A stretch of DNA of 35,978 nucleotides from positions 1 to 35,978 of the forward strand of contig LMVO01000011.1 in NCBI GenBank assembly GCA_002287215.1, given 5' to 3'. Numbering within the stretch: position 1 is the first letter of the stretch; each line of letters starts with the position of its first letter. Of the stretch, positions 23,753 to 33,173 are shown in pieces. The notes under the pieces were generated by a model. The model did not search any database. It had not been told where the DNA came from and saw only the letters and a list, made by a program, of their open reading frames with translations. The DNA is from Methanocorpusculum parvum. GTDB lineage: Archaea; Halobacteriota; Methanomicrobia; Methanomicrobiales; Methanocorpusculaceae. Made by a program: the position numbers and the translations under genes.

Positions 23753-26548
23753 ATGAAAAACCTGATAGTGAAGGGCGCAAGACAGCACAACCTTCAAAAT
23801 ATCAATATAGAACTCCCGCGTGACAAACTCATCGTCGTGACCGGGGTTTCGGGCTCGGGAAAATCCACTCTCGCTTTTGATACGATCTATGCGGAAGGTC
23901 ACCGCAGATATGTCGAGTCGCTCTCCGCCTACGCCCGCCAGTTCCTCGGACTGATGAGCAAACCTGATGTCGATTCCATCGAAGGTCTCTCCCCCGCAAT
24001 ATCGATCGAACAGAAGACCACCTCAAAAAATCCGCGCTCCACCGTCGGGACGGTGACGGAGATCTATGATTACCTGCGGCTTTTGTATGCCAGGGTCGGG
24101 ATCCCCTACTGTCCTATCCATCACGTAAAGATCGAGTCGAGGACTCCCGGACAGATCGCCGACTCGATCCAGAGCGAGTATTCTGAGACGATGGTCACGA
24201 TCCTCGCCCCGATCGTCCGCAAGAAGAAAGGGACCTATGAACAGCTGTTTCGCGATCTGCATGCAGACGGATTTGCGAGAGTGCGGGTCGACGGAGAGAT
24301 CCTCAGAACCGATGACGAGATCAAACTCGGCAGATACATCATGCACAACATCGAGATCGTCGTCGACCGGGTCGATACGACCGACCGGAGCCGGCTGACC
24401 GATGCGATCGAAACTGCGCTGAAGCATGCGGAGGACGGACTCGTGTATGCGAACGCCGGGGAGACGGACTCCGTCTACTCGGCGCGGATGGCATGCCCTG
24501 TCTGCGGCCTCTCGTTCGAGGAGCTCCAGCCGAGAATGTTCTCGTTCAACAGTCCGTTCGGGGCATGCCCGACCTGCAACGGGCTCGGGTTCCAGATGGT
24601 CTTCGATCCGGATCTGATCATCCCTGACAAGACCCTCTCGCTCGCTGACGGCGCCGTCGCGGTGTACAAAAACTTCCTCGACGGGTACCGTGTCCAGTAT
24701 CTGGACGCCGTCGCAAAACATCTCGGCTTCACCCTGATGACGCCGGTGAACGAGCTGACGAAGGAGCAGTATGACGGGCTGATGAACGGCGTGAACGAGA
24801 ACATGAAGTTCAGCCACACCTCGAAGAATGCCGAGTGGGCCTATCATGGGAGCTGGGAAGGGCTGCTTCCCCAGACCGAACGGCTGTATAAGGAGACGAA
24901 GTCCGAGTACCGCAAAGAAGAGCTGGAGAAGTTCATGCGGATCCTGCCGTGTCCGACCTGTCACGGCAAACGGTTAAAGGAGCATGTACTCGCGGTGAAA
25001 GTCGGCGGGATGTCGATCGCTGATGTTTCGGATATGTCGATCGATGCGGCCTATGCGTTCTTCGAGTCGCTGCCTCTCTCGCCAAAGGAGGAGGAGATCG
25101 CGAAGCTGATCCTTCGGGAGATCAGATCAAGGCTGAACTTCCTGCGGTCGGTGGGTCTCGGCTATCTGACGCTTTCCCGGAGTGCGGGGAGTCTCTCCGG
25201 CGGCGAGGCCCAGCGTATCCGCCTCGCGACCCAGATCGGGTCGAACCTGATGGGGGTCTTGTATATCCTGGATGAGCCGTCGATCGGCCTTCACCAGCGG
25301 GACAATCAGAAGCTTATCCAGACCCTGCAGAAGCTTCGGGATCTCGGGAACACGCTCCTCGTGGTCGAACACGACGAGGACACGATCCGGGCGGCCGACT
25401 ACGTGGTGGATATCGGCCCGGGGGCAGGCGTCCACGGCGGACGTGTTGTGGCGGAAGGAACGCCGGATATGATCGAAACGTTCCCGGAGTCTCTGACAGG
25501 CAAGTATCTTTCGGGCGAACTTTCGATCCCTGTTCCGGAGAAGAGGCGGCCTGCGAAGAAGTTTATGCGGATCAACGGCTGCACGGAGAACAATCTGAAG
25601 AATATCGATGCGGCGATCCCGCTTGGGACGCTGACGGTGATCACGGGCGTTTCGGGTTCTGGAAAGTCGACGCTGATCTACGATACGCTGTATCAGGCGC
25701 TGATGAAGGAGCTGTATAAATCGAAGGTGACGCCGGGCGCCTATAAGGAGCTGATCTTCGAGTCGGAGATCGATAAGGTGATCGTGATCGATCAGTCGCC
25801 GATCGGAAGGACGCCGCGGTCGAATCCGGCGACGTATACGAAGGTATTCGATGAGATCAGGAAGCTGTTTGCCGAGACGAAGGAGGCGAAGGTGCGCGGG
25901 TACGGGCCGGGCCGGTTTTCGTTCAATATCAAAGGCGGCCGCTGCGAGGCGTGTTCGGGGGACGGGGTGATGAAGATCGAGATGAACTTCCTGCCTGATG
26001 TGTATGTGGAGTGCGAGGAGTGTAAGGGAGCGCGTTATAATGAGGAGACGCTGGAGGTGAAGTATAAGGGGAAGTCGATCGCGGATGTTCTGGGTATGAG
26101 CGTGGACGAGGCGCTCGAGTTGTTCGAGAACGTGCCGGCGATCAGTACGAAGCTGCAGACGCTTGCGGATGTGGGTCTCGGGTATATCAAGCTCGGGCAG
26201 AGTTCGACGACGTTGTCGGGCGGCGAGGCCCAGCGTATCAAACTGACGAGGGAGCTTGCGAAGCGGGCGACGGGGAAGACCGTCTATCTCCTGGATGAGC
26301 CGACGACGGGTCTCCATTTCCATGATGTGAAGAAGCTTATCGGGGTTCTGGACAGTCTGGTCGGGAAGGGGAACTCGGTTGTTGTGATCGAGCATAATCT
26401 GGATGTGATCAAGTCGGCGGATTATCTGATCGATCTGGGTCCGGAGGGCGGGAATGCGGGCGGCGAGATCATTGCGAAGGGGACGCCTGAGGAGGTGGCG
26501 AAGGTGGAGCGGAGTTATACGGGGCAGTTCTTACAGAGGATGCTGTAA
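23753..26548 (+). CDS. uvrA: Excinuclease ABC subunit A
   Basis: This is full-length UvrA at 931 residues, the damage-scanning ABC ATPase of bacterial-type nucleotide excision repair that loads UvrB. Two ABC modules are intact: Walker A GVSGSGKS at 31-38 and again near 640, and signatures LSGGEAQRI in both halves. Zinc modules are visible as CPVCG with CPTCNG, CPTCHG, and CEACSGDG with CEECKG. The start is ATG 23753, where homology begins ([15 protein letters not shown]); the frame is open further upstream but overlaps the DUF116 gene with unrelated sequence. Codon choice drifts from C-ending to G-ending codons in the last third. Confidence 0.97.
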   Translation: MKNLIVKGARQHNLQNINIELPRDKLIVVTGVSGSGKSTLAFDTIYAEGHRRYVESLSAYARQFLGLMSKPDVDSIEGLSPAISIEQKTTSKNPRSTVGTVTEIYDYLRLLYARVGIPYCPIHHVKIESRTPGQIADSIQSEYSETMVTILAPIVRKKKGTYEQLFRDLHADGFARVRVDGEILRTDDEIKLGRYIMHNIEIVVDRVDTTDRSRLTDAIETALKHAEDGLVYANAGETDSVYSARMACPVCGLSFEELQPRMFSFNSPFGACPTCNGLGFQMVFDPDLIIPDKTLSLADGAVAVYKNFLDGYRVQYLDAVAKHLGFTLMTPVNELTKEQYDGLMNGVNENMKFSHTSKNAEWAYHGSWEGLLPQTERLYKETKSEYRKEELEKFMRILPCPTCHGKRLKEHVLAVKVGGMSIADVSDMSIDAAYAFFESLPLSPKEEEIAKLILREIRSRLNFLRSVGLGYLTLSRSAGSLSGGEAQRIRLATQIGSNLMGVLYILDEPSIGLHQRDNQKLIQTLQKLRDLGNTLLVVEHDEDTIRAADYVVDIGPGAGVHGGRVVAEGTPDMIETFPESLTGKYLSGELSIPVPEKRRPAKKFMRINGCTENNLKNIDAAIPLGTLTVITGVSGSGKSTLIYDTLYQALMKELYKSKVTPGAYKELIFESEIDKVIVIDQSPIGRTPRSNPATYTKVFDEIRKLFAETKEAKVRGYGPGRFSFNIKGGRCEACSGDGVMKIEMNFLPDVYVECEECKGARYNEETLEVKYKGKSIADVLGMSVDEALELFENVPAISTKLQTLADVGLGYIKLGQSSTTLSGGEAQRIKLTRELAKRATGKTVYLLDEPTTGLHFHDVKKLIGVLDSLVGKGNSVVVIEHNLDVIKSADYLIDLGPEGGNAGGEIIAKGTPEEVAKVERSYTGQFLQRML

Positions 26549-26561
26549 GAATTATCGTTTC

Positions 26562-26570
26562 TTTTTTTTT
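26562..26570 (+). terminator. T-run terminator after uvrA
   Basis: Nine consecutive T residues begin 14 nt after the uvrA stop codon, a typical archaeal oligo-T termination signal. Confidence 0.65.
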
Positions 26571-26725
26571 GTTCATAGGGTTCGTGTAGGGGATTTTTGG
26601 TCGATGAGATATTCTACCGCGAATCTCCGCGAATTAACGCGAATCGCATTTTTCTTGCGCCGTCGTGCTCTGCTCCGGCTTATCGCCTACGCAGGAATCG
26701 CACTCCGTCTGGAAAAATGCTGGGG

Positions 26726-26747
26726 AAAAACCGGCGTGCCGGTTTTT
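26726..26747. terminator. Perfect 10-bp hairpin ending in a T-run
   Basis: AAAAACCGGC and GCCGGTTTTT pair perfectly around a 2-nt loop and the T-run continues as TTTTTCTT. It looks like a bidirectional intrinsic-type terminator and would insulate cas genes from uvrA transcription. Confidence 0.55.
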
Positions 26748-26924
26748 CTTATATCACATATCTCTTTTTCTGAATTGGGGTGCGGGGACGCGACTCCGGC
26801 GCGGAGCGTCCCGCGGTGGAGGTATCCTAATCTCCAGGATGTGTAAATAATCCGGGCAGATTAAATGAGAGCGGATATTTTTCCCATTCACGATATTTTC
26901 ACTCATGCTCGGCATAATCGTTAA

Positions 26925-26930
26925 TTATAT
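26925..26930 (+). promoter_or_regulatory. TATA box of the cas operon
   Basis: TTATAT occupies -32 to -27 relative to GTG 26957. No ribosome site precedes that GTG, so the operon probably starts with a leaderless transcript whose first codon is GTG. Confidence 0.5.
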
Positions 26931-26956
26931 CTGACTGTTCTCCCTATAGCTCTCTT

Positions 26957-28645
26957 GTGATAAAAGACTCAAATTTAGAACTACACTTCCCGGTTCTTCA
27001 CCAGTATTGGATGGATTCCGGGCTTTTGGGCTTTTATTCTCTTGCAAAACGAGCGCAGAGAAATTTCCCCGATATATCACTACGGGCTGATGACTCAGGC
27101 GTGTATCTTACCGGAACCGATTCCCAACTGGAAATTTTTCTCAAAACTGTTTATGACTCCCTTCTTGATGAGTACTACAACACATCTACACCAAAACAGA
27201 TCGAGGAAAGTACCGGCTTTTACTATGACACGAAAAAAGATGAATTTGTCCGATTCCCCAAGGTCAAATCCATGGGGATCGCTGATATCATCTTTGGCAA
27301 AGCCCCCCGACCGACCGGCGATAAAACTGCCTATGTAAAAGAAAAAGAAGGAGCAACCAGAAAGAATCAGTTGCCCGAAGAGTATGCTCATCTTCAGGAT
27401 CGTCTGGATGCATTTTTGAAAGAGAATAAGCTCAAAGCGGATGGTGCCACATTCCTCATAGATGGAAGAAATGCCTATCAGCCAAATGTAACCATATCCC
27501 CCACTCCGAAAAAAGCAAAAACAACCTGCTATATGTGCGGGCATGATACACACGCAGCATCCGAAGTATCAGGGACGGTATTCCCACTCATTACGAGTTC
27601 TGCAGGAATAAAATCCTTCAATTCAGGGTGTGAAAGTCCGTTTTCTGTATGCTGGATGTGTGATTACATCGGAAAATTCGTACCTGTCCCGGGATATTAT
27701 TCGATGAATGGGGACAATACTTTTATTTTTCTCATTTATTCCCAAAGCTTTGAGAAGATGAATGATGTTTTCGAACCATTCGAAGGCGCAAAAAAATATG
27801 ATGCAAACAGATTCAGAAACTTCGAGGAACGTCTTGGCGCCTACTTCCAGAAATCGTATGAACAGTTCTTCTCGTTCATGTACACGGTGTATCTGACGAC
27901 CTGTACCGTAAATCCGGGAGGGGAAGAGGAGTCAGAAATCGATCTGGAAGCATTATTTGACATCAACATTTCGAAAGCTCCGGTGAGTTTCTATGTTCTG
28001 CAGTTCCAAGAGCTTGGCCAATCATGTATCGGAAAACTTGTCTGGAACTTTACCGAAGCGGTCTATCTTTTCCGTCTGTTCGCTGCACTCTTTGAGAGTG
28101 AAATCGATCTCAAAAAAGTTATGCAGGGATTCGTCGATTATGACCAGCCGAAGAATGAATCCAAAACCATTGTCAGAAACAGAATTTGCGAAGCTATTCT
28201 GAAGAAACAGCACATTACAGACCTTGTTGAACCATTTGTCTATCATATCAGCAGGTCTGAGAAAAAGTTCATCAAGCCTGCATTTGATTTTGTAGAAGCG
28301 TATGAACATATCCTCTATGAAGGAGATACCATGAAACAGGAACTTATCAACACTGCAGTCAGTCTTGGAAAATCTATCGGACTGACACTCGGAACCCAGG
28401 GTAAAAAAGCCCGCGGAGACCTTTTCCGTCTCAGAAAAGCGCGGAAACCGGAAGACTTCCTTAATGAAGTGAACCGTATCCAGATGAAATACGGCGCATC
28501 CGTAACTGCCGATCTTTACAACAAAGGAGAGGCATTTGATGAAAACTTTACCGAATTCAAACAGTTCTGTATGATTGCAGCTCTGAATTCATATAATGCA
28601 AAGACTTCCGACAAACCATCATCAGGAGAAGAAAACCATGACTGA
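26957..28645 (+). CDS. cas8: Type I-B Cascade large subunit Cas8 (Cst1-like)
   Basis: This 562-residue protein in the large-subunit position has a split zinc-finger-like site CYMC (191-194) and CWMC (232-235), typical of Cst1/Cas8a1-b1 proteins of type I-B (Tneap) systems. The rest is divergent, as usual for Cas8. It should recognise the PAM and hold Cascade on DNA. It starts at GTG 26957, supported by a TATA box at the right spacing. Its last codons overlap the cas7 start by 8 bp. Identification rests on the zinc motif and gene order, so the exact Cas8 subfamily is less certain than the role. Confidence 0.82.
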   Translation: MIKDSNLELHFPVLHQYWMDSGLLGFYSLAKRAQRNFPDISLRADDSGVYLTGTDSQLEIFLKTVYDSLLDEYYNTSTPKQIEESTGFYYDTKKDEFVRFPKVKSMGIADIIFGKAPRPTGDKTAYVKEKEGATRKNQLPEEYAHLQDRLDAFLKENKLKADGATFLIDGRNAYQPNVTISPTPKKAKTTCYMCGHDTHAASEVSGTVFPLITSSAGIKSFNSGCESPFSVCWMCDYIGKFVPVPGYYSMNGDNTFIFLIYSQSFEKMNDVFEPFEGAKKYDANRFRNFEERLGAYFQKSYEQFFSFMYTVYLTTCTVNPGGEEESEIDLEALFDINISKAPVSFYVLQFQELGQSCIGKLVWNFTEAVYLFRLFAALFESEIDLKKVMQGFVDYDQPKNESKTIVRNRICEAILKKQHITDLVEPFVYHISRSEKKFIKPAFDFVEAYEHILYEGDTMKQELINTAVSLGKSIGLTLGTQGKKARGDLFRLRKARKPEDFLNEVNRIQMKYGASVTADLYNKGEAFDENFTEFKQFCMIAALNSYNAKTSDKPSSGEENHD

Positions 28646-29516
28646 CATTAAACAGGCAAAAGCACTTACAATTTCCTATCTTACCCCCGTATCGTTTGCA
28701 TCCCTCAACGGTTCCGACAAAGAAGCCGACAACATTTCAAGTATCAAGAAAATATCTATCGGAACTGAAGAGTATCCGTATGTCTCGTCCCAGGCGGTAC
28801 GCCGGGCGCTGAGAAATCAGCTTGAAGTTCTTGGATGGGATCTTTCGGAAGGAGCTGCCGCCACTATTAAAAAAGGTGCCGCGACCACTGAACAAAAGCC
28901 GGATAAATACATTGATGATGATCTCTTTGGCTATATGGGTGCCGAGGCCGGAAAAACGGCAACCAAAAGAACATCAGTGGTTCGTGTTTGTTCTCTTATC
29001 TCTCTCGACCCCTATCTCGGGGATCTTGATTTCGGAACAAACTACATGGGAACAAAAGCAGGCGGGAACCCGAATATCTTCGAGACCGAGATCCATTCCG
29101 GAATGTACCGGGGAACGATCCTCATCGAACTCGACCGGGTAGGTTCAGGGGATGGATTTGACAAAGACCTTCCGAATGCAGAGAAGGCAAAGCGGGTCAA
29201 GGCACTATTACAGGCTCTGAAAAATCTCTGGGGTTCCGGACGTCAGAGCAGATTCCTTGCAGATATCTCTCCGAAGTTTGTTGCCGGTGCTTTTACCACT
29301 GCAAAGAATCCCATCTTCCTTGAGAGTCTTATCGTTCGTGACGGATCAGTCGTATCCAGTATCCTTGACGAAGTCTGTGCCGATTACTCGAAAGAAATTG
29401 TCGGTTCTGTGTTTGGAGAGCGTAAAGGTCTGTTCAAGACAGAATACGAAAAGGCAGTTACGATCGGAGAGGCATTCGACAAACTGGAAAAACTGGTGGA
29501 TGAATACTACGCATGA
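28638..29516 (+). CDS. cas7: Cas7 backbone protein, Cst2/DevR type
   Basis: This 292-residue protein is of the DevR/Cst2 (Cas7 type I-B) family. The N-terminus ALTISYLTPVSFASLNGSDKE followed by ADNISSIKKI and YPYVSSQAVRRALRNQLEV is characteristic. Multiple copies line the crRNA in Cascade. The start is ATG 28638 with ribosome site AGGAGAAG at 28624-28631, overlapping the end of cas8. Confidence 0.92.
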   Translation: MTDIKQAKALTISYLTPVSFASLNGSDKEADNISSIKKISIGTEEYPYVSSQAVRRALRNQLEVLGWDLSEGAAATIKKGAATTEQKPDKYIDDDLFGYMGAEAGKTATKRTSVVRVCSLISLDPYLGDLDFGTNYMGTKAGGNPNIFETEIHSGMYRGTILIELDRVGSGDGFDKDLPNAEKAKRVKALLQALKNLWGSGRQSRFLADISPKFVAGAFTTAKNPIFLESLIVRDGSVVSSILDEVCADYSKEIVGSVFGERKGLFKTEYEKAVTIGEAFDKLEKLVDEYYA

Positions 29517-29525
29517 GGTAAAAGC

Positions 29526-30266
29526 ATGTTTTGCTTTTATGTAAAAGGAACCGGCGTTACGGCGTCATTCCGGGTTCCTGAAACGCATACGTTCCATCAG
29601 ACTCTTCCTCTCCCATCACGGACCATGATGATCGGTCTGATGGGGGCGGCTCTTGGTCTTTCATTGGAGGAGGCTCATCAATTTGCTGATGAGAGTGGGA
29701 TCCGGGTCTCTGTGTCCGGAACACATCAGGGGGTCATGAAGGATCTCTGGAATTACCGGAAGGTAACGACGAAAGAGTTCTCAGCAGAGGAACTTAAGAA
29801 CCGTCCTAATTACAGTGTGCTGACTCGTGAGTATCTGGTATATCCGTCGTTTACGTTTGTGTATGCTGCAGAAACAAAAGAGAAGCTGGAGATGGTTAGA
29901 AAAGCATTTGAGCATCCGGTCTACGCACTTACTGCCGGAAACAGTGATGATCTTTTGAAGATACAGAAGGTATCACCGATCGAGGATGCGCAGTCTGAAG
30001 TTCTCGCTACGTTTGAGAATACGGTTCTTCCGGGAGATGTATCTTCGCTTTGTACTTATGACGTGAAGGCTCTTCTTAAGGATAAACCGATCACGTTTTC
30101 TCTGAAGATGCCTGAGGTATTTTCTCTTCCGACGGGTTTTACCTTCAAGGGAACTATCCGGACAGGGGTAAAACCCAGACCGTTTACGTTCGTGAGTAAT
30201 CCGGTGTCTTTGAAAGAACCTTTACACGGATACGTTATCGGCGGAAAAAATTACGTTCTGTACTGA
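29526..30266 (+). CDS. cas5: Cas5 (Cas5t-like) crRNA 5'-handle binding subunit
   Basis: This 246-residue RAMP-superfamily protein has the Cas5 N-terminus FYVKGTGVTASFRVPETHTF and PLPSRTMMIGLMGAALGL, where the RAMP-like fold caps the 5' handle of the crRNA. The C-terminal GYVIGGKNYVLY fits the family. It begins 9 nt after cas7 with GAGGT as ribosome site. It is assigned to the I-B Cas5t-like group by its neighbours. Confidence 0.9.
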   Translation: MFCFYVKGTGVTASFRVPETHTFHQTLPLPSRTMMIGLMGAALGLSLEEAHQFADESGIRVSVSGTHQGVMKDLWNYRKVTTKEFSAEELKNRPNYSVLTREYLVYPSFTFVYAAETKEKLEMVRKAFEHPVYALTAGNSDDLLKIQKVSPIEDAQSEVLATFENTVLPGDVSSLCTYDVKALLKDKPITFSLKMPEVFSLPTGFTFKGTIRTGVKPRPFTFVSNPVSLKEPLHGYVIGGKNYVLY

Positions 30267-30270
30267 CCCC

Positions 30271-32505
30271 ATGTATCTGGCAAAACCCAAACAGACATAT
30301 GATGAACATATCTATGCAGCGTATGCTGCGTGGAAAGAGATCACCTCGGCAAAACATGCTCTGATCGATGAGATCGCAGAGAGTCTGCATGTTTCTTCGA
30401 GGCGGTTTCTGGAGAGTTCTCTTCTGACTGTGGTTTTGCATGATATAGGGAAGATGTGCGTTCCGTTTCAGGAGATGATGCAGGTTGTCCTTTCCGGGAA
30501 GGTTCCTGATTATCAGAATAATTACCGGCACGAACTTGCTTCATTTCCCTATGTGCTGCTCGGTTCCGCTGGTCTGGATAAACGGGACGGGAAGTTATGC
30601 CCTCTTCAGGGTCTGGAGGGGCTTGTCGTTCTCGGTCACCATAAATCGCTGACGGGAAAACTCTCATCATTTGAGCGGGAGAGTCAAAAACAGGGAAAGC
30701 TTTCCTGGGCTCCCGGCGGGGTGGAACATGCTCTGACGCTTGCATCAGATATTTTTGCAAAGGAAGGGTTTTGTTTCCCGTCAGTTCCCCAAAATGAGAC
30801 TGAATTCCCTTTTCGATTGGTATCCGGGTATATGGTGGGGGCACTTGGTAAATTGTACGGGAAGGTGTCTGAACATGAGCCTGATAGAATGGCCTTCGCT
30901 CTTTTGAAGGCGATCCTGCATTATGCTGACTGGTATGGTTCGGCAGGCGAATCTATTTCCTATTCTCCGGAGATGACGGCAGAAAGTCTGGAAAATGACC
31001 TGAGAGCAAGGTGCGCCGAACAGAATAAAGCCTTTTCAGGATTTTCAGCGTTTCAAAAAAAGTGCGGGGATTGTAAAACTGATTTGATCGCCGTTGCTCC
31101 AACGGGAAGTGGAAAAACGGAGGGGTCGCTTCTCTGGGCGCAGAACGGTTTTTCTGCCGGGAAGAAACTTATCTATCTTCTTCCGACGATGGTCACGGCG
31201 AACAGTCTGTTTCTCCGTCTTGAAGCCTATTTTGCCGGGCAGAAGGTGGGACTGACGCATTCTACCGCAGTTCTTTTCAAAGAGTCGGAGCTTGATAATT
31301 ATTTAGTGGATTTTGGGGATGTTCTCAGGCAGAAGACGTTTATGTATCCGGTTACGGTGTCAACTGTTGATCAGCTGCTTTTTTCCGGATATAACAAAGG
31401 TCACTGGACGCTGACTGAGTCAAATGCAGCAAACAGTATGATCGTTATCGATGAGATCCACGCATATGATCCCTGGACTCTCGGACTTATCTGTTCATCT
31501 ATCTCCCATTTCTCTAAGTTTGGAGCGAGGTTTATGATCATGAGTGCGACGATGCCGGGATATTTGAAAAATCTGCTGGGTGAGTATCTTCCCGATGCTG
31601 AGATCATCGAGGATACGGAGCTTCTTGCGAAGTCAAGGAATCATTTTTCCGTTCACCAGGGTCTTATCGAGTCAGCGCTGCCGGATATCCGGAAGGCGGT
31701 CGCATCCGGGAAGAAGGTTCTCGTTGTGGTCAATTCGGTTTTTGCGTGCCAGGAACTCGCACGTGTATTAGAGGATCTGTCACCGATCTGTTATCATTCG
31801 AAGTTCATTTTCGATGACCGAAACAAAAAGGAGAAGTTCATTCTCGAGCAGGGGAGAAGTCAGGATCCGTGTCTTGTGGTTGCAACGCAGGTCGTCGAGG
31901 TCTCGCTTGATATTGATTTTGATATCCTGTTTACGGAGTGCGCTCCGCCGGATGCTCTTGTCCAGCGTGCCGGAAGAGTGAATCGTGCTCGCAGGAAGTC
32001 AGGAACTGAGGTCAGGATCTATCGTCCGTCGGAGACTTCTAAGAAAATCTACGAATCTTTGGATGCGGGACTTTTGGAGAGGACGATGTCTGTTGTTTTG
32101 GGAGAAAAAGCTGATTTGACCGAGGCGGATCTTATTTCAATTGTTGAGCGGGTTTACGAGGGATGTTCTGTTTCAGATAATCAGGATTTCAGGCAGGCAT
32201 CAGATCAGTATCGGAAAACACAGGAGAAACTGATGGATGTGCTGGATAATCCGTATTCTGAGGAGGAGGAGGAGGTCACGAGGAAGGTGACGTATCTTCA
32301 GGTCCCGGTGATACCACTCTGTTTTAAGGAGGAGGTGCTGGCATTGATTCCGAGGGAGCGGAGGCGTTTTGAGGTGAAAATGCCGCAGTGGTATGTGAAG
32401 AAGCATAGATCCGAGACTGACGGGATTTTGTTCTGTGATATGGAGTATGATGAGATGTACGGGGCAGGCTATTTGGATGAGTCTGAGATTCAGTTACTTG
32501 TGTGA
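30271..32505 (+). CDS. cas3: Cas3 HD nuclease-helicase
   Basis: This 744-residue protein fuses an N-terminal HD nuclease to a superfamily 2 helicase. HD residues are His57-Asp58 (VLHDIGK), His87, HH at 123-124, and His217/Asp220. Helicase motifs are APTGSGKT (276-283), DEIH (394-397), SATMPG (425-430), and the C-terminal QRAGRVNRAR, all intact. It is recruited by target-bound Cascade to unwind and degrade the non-target strand. It starts 4 nt after cas5 without a strong ribosome site, implying coupling. Confidence 0.95.
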   Translation: MYLAKPKQTYDEHIYAAYAAWKEITSAKHALIDEIAESLHVSSRRFLESSLLTVVLHDIGKMCVPFQEMMQVVLSGKVPDYQNNYRHELASFPYVLLGSAGLDKRDGKLCPLQGLEGLVVLGHHKSLTGKLSSFERESQKQGKLSWAPGGVEHALTLASDIFAKEGFCFPSVPQNETEFPFRLVSGYMVGALGKLYGKVSEHEPDRMAFALLKAILHYADWYGSAGESISYSPEMTAESLENDLRARCAEQNKAFSGFSAFQKKCGDCKTDLIAVAPTGSGKTEGSLLWAQNGFSAGKKLIYLLPTMVTANSLFLRLEAYFAGQKVGLTHSTAVLFKESELDNYLVDFGDVLRQKTFMYPVTVSTVDQLLFSGYNKGHWTLTESNAANSMIVIDEIHAYDPWTLGLICSSISHFSKFGARFMIMSATMPGYLKNLLGEYLPDAEIIEDTELLAKSRNHFSVHQGLIESALPDIRKAVASGKKVLVVVNSVFACQELARVLEDLSPICYHSKFIFDDRNKKEKFILEQGRSQDPCLVVATQVVEVSLDIDFDILFTECAPPDALVQRAGRVNRARRKSGTEVRIYRPSETSKKIYESLDAGLLERTMSVVLGEKADLTEADLISIVERVYEGCSVSDNQDFRQASDQYRKTQEKLMDVLDNPYSEEEEEVTRKVTYLQVPVIPLCFKEEVLALIPRERRRFEVKMPQWYVKKHRSETDGILFCDMEYDEMYGAGYLDESEIQLLV

Positions 32506-32510
32506 TCATT

Positions 32511-33170
32511 ATGGAAATTACGACATTTAAGGTCGAGTTTGAACTTGACAAAAGGATGAGCGGAACTGCAAGTCAGCTTCGCGGTTTTTTTGCGACGAAG
32601 TTTAATGAGTATGTTTTGCTGCATCATCATGAGCAGGGTGGTTTTCTGTATCAGTATCCATCTGTCCAGTATAAGGTCATTCAGGGAGTTCCGACTGTGA
32701 TCGGTTTGAATGACGGGGCGGATGTTCTGGTCGAGATTTTCAATGAGTATGATACTCTGCATCTTGGAGATACGTCCTACAAGATCGTGGAGAAGCGTGT
32801 TACTTATCAGAAGCAAGAGGTCGGTATTACCGATTCGGCGGTCGCGTATGAGTTTCTTACGCCTTGGATCGCCCTGAATCAGGAGAATTATATGAAGTTT
32901 TACGGGATGAAAAATTCCCTAGAAAGAAATGAGTTTCTGGGCAAGACGATGGTCGGGAATCTTTTGTCGTTTTCCAAGTCGATCGGATATACGGTTCCGG
33001 AAAGACTGACCTGCGGGGTATCAGTGAGACCTGAGAAAGTGAGCGTGAAAGGGGTCCATCTGATGGCATTTACGGGATCATTCCAAGTGAATTACCTTAT
33101 GCCGGATCTGTTTGGGCTTGGAAAGTCGGTTTCCCGCGGGTTTGGGGTGGTGAAAAAGTTGGAGAGGTGA
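32511..33170 (+). CDS. cas6: Cas6 pre-crRNA endonuclease
   Basis: This 219-residue RAMP protein ends in the glycine-rich motif GLGKSVSRGFGVVKK typical of Cas6. It should cut within the array repeat to leave an 8-nt handle ATTGAAAC, as in other type I-B systems. Two starts are possible: GTG 32502, overlapping the cas3 stop, or ATG 32511; I use the ATG. Catalytic residues of Cas6 are not conserved enough to name. Its position between cas3 and cas1 is unusual, since type I-B cas6 generally lies at the beginning. Confidence 0.85.
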   Translation: MEITTFKVEFELDKRMSGTASQLRGFFATKFNEYVLLHHHEQGGFLYQYPSVQYKVIQGVPTVIGLNDGADVLVEIFNEYDTLHLGDTSYKIVEKRVTYQKQEVGITDSAVAYEFLTPWIALNQENYMKFYGMKNSLERNEFLGKTMVGNLLSFSKSIGYTVPERLTCGVSVRPEKVSVKGVHLMAFTGSFQVNYLMPDLFGLGKSVSRGFGVVKKLER

Positions 33171-33173
33171 GTC

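Larger units (their letters stand above)
26549..26956. other. Intergenic region with terminators, CGCGAAT repeats and cas promoter
   Basis: No protein-like frame is convincing in this 408-bp stretch. It holds a T-run after uvrA, three CGCGAAT copies spaced 10 bp apart (26618-26644), a perfect hairpin at 26726-26747, a GC-rich imperfect inverted repeat around 26782-26814, and the AT-rich cas promoter. The composition shifts from GC-rich to AT-rich across it, marking the edge of the CRISPR-Cas region. Confidence 0.7.

Noticed and set aside
25127..26395. Long minus-strand open frame (422 codons) opposite uvrA
   Set aside because: It is an Arg/Leu/His-rich antisense shadow of uvrA caused by codon bias.
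26454..26850. Plus-strand frames after uvrA, Arg-rich
   Set aside because: They overlap the uvrA end, terminator hairpins and the CGCGAAT repeats; there is no ribosome site and no family resemblance.
26549..26956. tRNA or other structured RNA gene in the uvrA-cas8 gap
   Set aside because: The hairpins do not form a cloverleaf and there is no T-arm consensus; they fit terminators or inverted repeats better.
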